A program made the translations under genes and the position numbers. The notes under the pieces are model-generated. The model ran no database searches, was not told the DNA's origin, and saw nothing but the letters and a program-made list of their open reading frames with translations. From the NCBI RefSeq assembly GCF_019097595.1, contig NC_080720.1:31553352-31617351 (forward strand): a stretch of DNA of 64,000 bases, written 5' to 3'. Source of the DNA: Hemibagrus wyckioides (taxonomy: Eukaryota > Chordata > Actinopteri > Siluriformes > Bagridae). Below are positions 62,021-64,000 of this stretch, one piece after another (the first letter of the stretch is position 1; each line of letters opens with the position of its first letter).

Positions 62021-63410
62021 GACAAAGTCTCAGAATGAAGACCTCCCCTGTGAAAACACTCAGTGGAAGAAGGAGCTGAAGGAGGCGTGGACTCACCTTG
62101 GTCTTGCCGAGCTGCCACTCCTTCTTGCTCTGGTCGTATTTGGTGAGCAGATCAGTGCAGCTTTTCTTCTCATCTCCATCAGCTGCTGCCGTTTTCGAGC
62201 CTTCCTTCAGAATAATCTTATACCTTCATATAAACAGTAACACGACGTAGCTGTGGGTGAATAAACTCTCCGAGGTTGTAGAAACGGTGCAGTGGATCAT
62301 GTTTACTAGACCTTTACCTGCTCATGAAGTCTTTAAAAGTGCGTCTGACCGGAAACCCTGCGCGCCGGATCTTCACCGTCTCCAGCATGCCGGAGTAACG
62401 CAGCTGATTCAGAACCACCTCCGGGTCGAACCTGTTGGGTGTCTAGAGAGAGAAAAGGGAAAAAAAAGCAGATTCCGATGAGATGGTATATCTGACTGTG
62501 AGAGAGGAAGACAACGAGAGAGAGAGAGGCAGAGAGAGAAAAAGACAAAGAGAGAGAGAGAGACATAGAGAGAGAGCAAGAGTGAGACAGACAGAGAGAG
62601 TGATAGAGTGAGAGGGAGATAGAGACAGACAGAGAAAGAGTGATAGACTGAGAGAGAAAGACAAAGAGAGAGTGAGAGAGAGAGAGGAAGACAACGAGAG
62701 AGAGAGAGAGAGAGAGTGAGAGAGACAGACTGAAAGAGTGCAGAGAAGGAGTAACACACTGGCAACATTTTCCAAACGAATATATTTTTTAAAATTAATT
62801 AATTAATTAATTAATTAATTAATTAATTAATTAATTAATTAATTAATTAATTAATTAATTGATTGATTAATTAATTAATTAATTAATATCTCACCTTGTC
62901 CATGTTGGGTTTGATGCAGCGCACGAAGAAAGGGTTGGACACACTAAGAGTGGCCATTAAGGAGTGAAGAGAGTCCTGAGTGACAGGAGACAAGAGCAAT
63001 CGCATAAAAAATACACATTCTGACCACAACATGAAGAAGCAGCGAGTTTGTTTATCTGTAGAAAGGAAACAGCTATAAACGAGAGGAAGATGGTGTTCCT
63101 GTGGTCAAGCTATCGGAGAACTCACTCTGAACTGAGAGCTGACAGTGGGTTTCTTCCGAGCCGTGCCCATCTTCAGGGTCTCTTCGTTATTCCTGCTGCC
63201 CATTTGCTCAAACAGGTCATAGATGAAGTCCAGCCTGGCTCACACACACACACACACACATTAGCATTGATGTGGCTTGTATCATGTGTTCTCACCACAT
63301 GTTTATTGTTGTGTGTTTGTTTCAGACCTGCTGTCCTTCAGCATGTTCAGGATATCGTCTCGAAACGTATCTCTGTTCTTCTCCAGGATGCCTCTCACAT
63401 CATACAACAC
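54151..63410 (-). CDS. myo10: Unconventional myosin-X-like, 3' part (5' part outside window)
   Basis: The 24 exons visible join in frame to 1,499 codons plus stop. They begin with the end of the motor ([19 protein letters not shown]) and end at a TGA at 54,151-54,153. Order: motor C-terminus, IQ motifs, charged single-helix and short coiled coil, Pro-rich and acidic segment, split PH1 with PH2 inserted, PH3, MyTH4, FERM. This order is unique to myosin X, and close matches to human MYO10 run throughout (for example [59 protein letters not shown]). Human MYO10 has about the same length after this point. Myosin X moves cargo to filopodial tips, with PH domains binding phosphoinositides and FERM binding integrin tails and other receptors. 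The middle segment (Pro-rich) is unlike human, so this is probably one of the fish myo10-like paralogues. Confidence 0.93.
54720..54798. repeat. (AAT)n microsatellite
   Basis: ATA/AAT trinucleotide tract with a short CAT tail, in the intron between the last long exons of the myosin gene. Confidence 0.9.
56975..57215 (+). repeat. Dispersed repeat, copy B
   Basis: Second copy of the repeat at 45,790-46,045, same orientation, inside a myo10-like intron. Similarity runs across about 240 bases with small indels. Confidence 0.9.
57323..59588 (-). other. myo10: myo10-like exons: PH1, PH2, PH3
   Basis: Exons in transcript order: 59588-59465, 59369-59126, 58884-58789, 58490-58397, 58264-58209, 58112-57970, 57865-57671 and 57480-57323 (fragment residues 576-945). 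PH1 is interrupted by PH2, as in all myosin X. PH2 keeps GWLYKKGGG and the basic RRNWKMRW of phosphoinositide-binding PH domains. PH3 starts at GWLHKEVK. Confidence 0.9.
59592..59820. repeat. Purine-rich (GA)n array in a myo10-like intron
   Basis: About 230 bases of GAGA with GGGA variants starting right upstream (minus strand) of the exon that begins at 59,588. On the transcribed strand it is a long CT tract, so it doubles as an extended polypyrimidine tract. Confidence 0.92.
59821..60483. other. AT-rich intron segment, no gene
   Basis: AT-rich intron of the myosin gene. It includes an (AAAT)n run at 59,951-59,970, poly(A)/poly(T) runs near 60,100-60,155 and an imperfect inverted repeat around 60,355-60,420 (arms 'aaaatctgct...' and '...agcagatttta'). 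Confidence 0.6.
60484..61281 (-). other. myo10: myo10-like long exon: coiled coil, poly-Pro, acidic region
   Basis: A single 798-base exon (fragment residues 310-575). It starts with coiled coil ([20 protein letters not shown]), then several PPLPP/FPPP motifs. A run of 21 consecutive prolines (residues 450-470, coded at 60,799-60,861) precedes a Lys/Glu-rich stretch and an acidic [11 protein letters not shown] that aligns with the human DYDYDQDDYEDG before PH1. Proline codons use all four third bases, so the run is not a pure microsatellite. Confidence 0.85.
62513..62740. repeat. (GA)n/(GACA)n purine array in a myo10-like intron
   Basis: GAGA and GACAGACA words over about 230 bases. Same composition as the arrays in abcc6 introns 6 and 14. 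Confidence 0.92.
62795..62887. repeat. (TTAA)n microsatellite next to a splice donor
   Basis: About 23 TTAA units with one TGAT interruption. On the minus strand the tract starts 8 bases after the exon end at 62,895, i.e. just inside the intron after its gtgaga donor. Confidence 0.95.
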
Positions 63411-64000
63411 CTGAAAACACAGCAAACAAGGTAGAGAAGAATAAAAGATGATTCAACTGCTTTTAACTAAAAGCATAGCGACTGTTTTTTCTCTATCACG
63501 TGTAATGTGGTGAAAATTTTTTTGACAGAAACGAGATAAAACTGTAGCTCAAGTGGTTAAGGCTCTGGGCTGATGACCAGAAGATTGGGATTCAAGCTCC
63601 AGCACCGCCACCATTGGGCCCTTGAGCAAGGCCCCCAACCCACCCTGCTCCAGGGGTGCTGCATCATGGCTGACCCTACGCTCTGACCTCAACCCCCAAG
63701 GATGGGATATGAGAAGAAAGAATTTCACTCTGCAGTAACGTGTATGTGACAAAATAAAGACAACTTAACTTAAAATAACGATAGCATGTTGCTTGCTGGT
63801 GTGGAAATGATGGCTTAGTTAACAAAAGATGATGAAAGTCTTGTCTGTAGGATATAAACATAAAGCCATCAGGAGGAAACAAGAAGGAAAGTATCAACTA
63901 CACGACAAGGAGCGGAGACCAAACACAAGCGGGTTTACACTGACCACAAAAAATCATTTGAAAGCTAAGCTTTCTGCAAAATATATTGAGTGCTGTAAGT
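63411..64000 (-). other. Intron of the myo10-like gene, running off the window
   Basis: Upstream intron after the last visible acceptor. Apart from the SINE, no further exon is recognised before the edge, so the rest of the motor domain must lie beyond 64,000. Confidence 0.75.
63543..63770 (+). mobile_element. tRNA-derived SINE, Mermaid-like, near full length
   Basis: The best copy in the window. Head 'ctgtagctcaagtggttaag', box-B-like 'ggattcaagctcc', body 'gggcccttgagcaaggcccc', 'gctgcatcatggctgacc' and 'ggatatgagaagaaagaatt', ending 'gtatgtgacaaaataaag'. In the window-edge intron of the myosin gene, opposite to it. Confidence 0.85.

Larger units (their letters stand above)
61354..63410 (-). 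other. myo10: myo10-like exons: motor C-terminus, IQ motifs, charged helix
   Basis: Exons in transcript order: 63410-63328, 63234-63126, 62975-62895, 62442-62318, 62223-62097, 61961-61855 and 61648-61354 (fragment residues 1-309). The converter region ends near [18 protein letters not shown]. Three IQ-like motifs follow ([45 protein letters not shown]), then a run of Lys/Glu/Arg typical of the stable single alpha-helix of myosin X. The first donor (gtctga, 63,327) is weak. Confidence 0.9.

Overview
This is a vertebrate nuclear locus, almost certainly from a teleost fish. A catfish (siluriform) is the best guess, because several short repeats look like the tRNA-derived Mermaid-type SINE known from catfish and other fishes. 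The genes are split into many short exons with GT/AG introns and are closest to fish and human family members. Nothing prokaryotic is present.

Layout. Bases 1-12,079 hold no intact gene. They contain a 4.8 kb satellite built entirely on a 4-bp ACTC register (about 1,141-5,930), dispersed repeats, and a decayed second copy of the first exon of the gene that follows (8,806-8,847). Bases 12,080-35,071 (+) hold a complete 31-exon ABCC6-type ABC transporter gene; the exons join in frame to 1,506 codons. Tail to tail with it lies a four-exon SUMO2/3 gene (39,653-37,150, minus), and the two poly(A) signals are only about 110 bp apart. Next is PTTG1IP in seven coding exons (48,711-40,859, minus). A 5.4 kb gene-free stretch follows, containing a GAGTT-rich degenerate array. 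The 3' two-thirds of a myosin-X-like gene runs from 63,410 to 54,151 (minus, 24 exons, 1,499 codons) and continues beyond the right edge.

Function. The four genes do not form one pathway. They are a membrane transporter linked in other vertebrates to pyrophosphate homeostasis and calcification, a protein modifier, a small PSI-domain membrane protein, and a filopodial MyTH4-FERM myosin. SUMO3 and PTTG1IP are also neighbours in human (21q22.3), which supports the sumo3 name. The joins to abcc6 and to a myo10 paralogue look like a fish-specific arrangement.

The observations most worth a second look are the relic exon 1 upstream of abcc6, the satellite whose minus strand is a dense array of GTGAGT (5' splice-site-like) words, a 21-proline run in the myosin tail, a roughly 270 bp dispersed repeat with one copy in each of two genes, and a tandemly duplicated block inside abcc6 intron 3. 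I found no evidence of a novel multi-gene system. All exon models were derived by eye from splice signals, reading phase and remembered family sequence, not from alignment software or transcript data.
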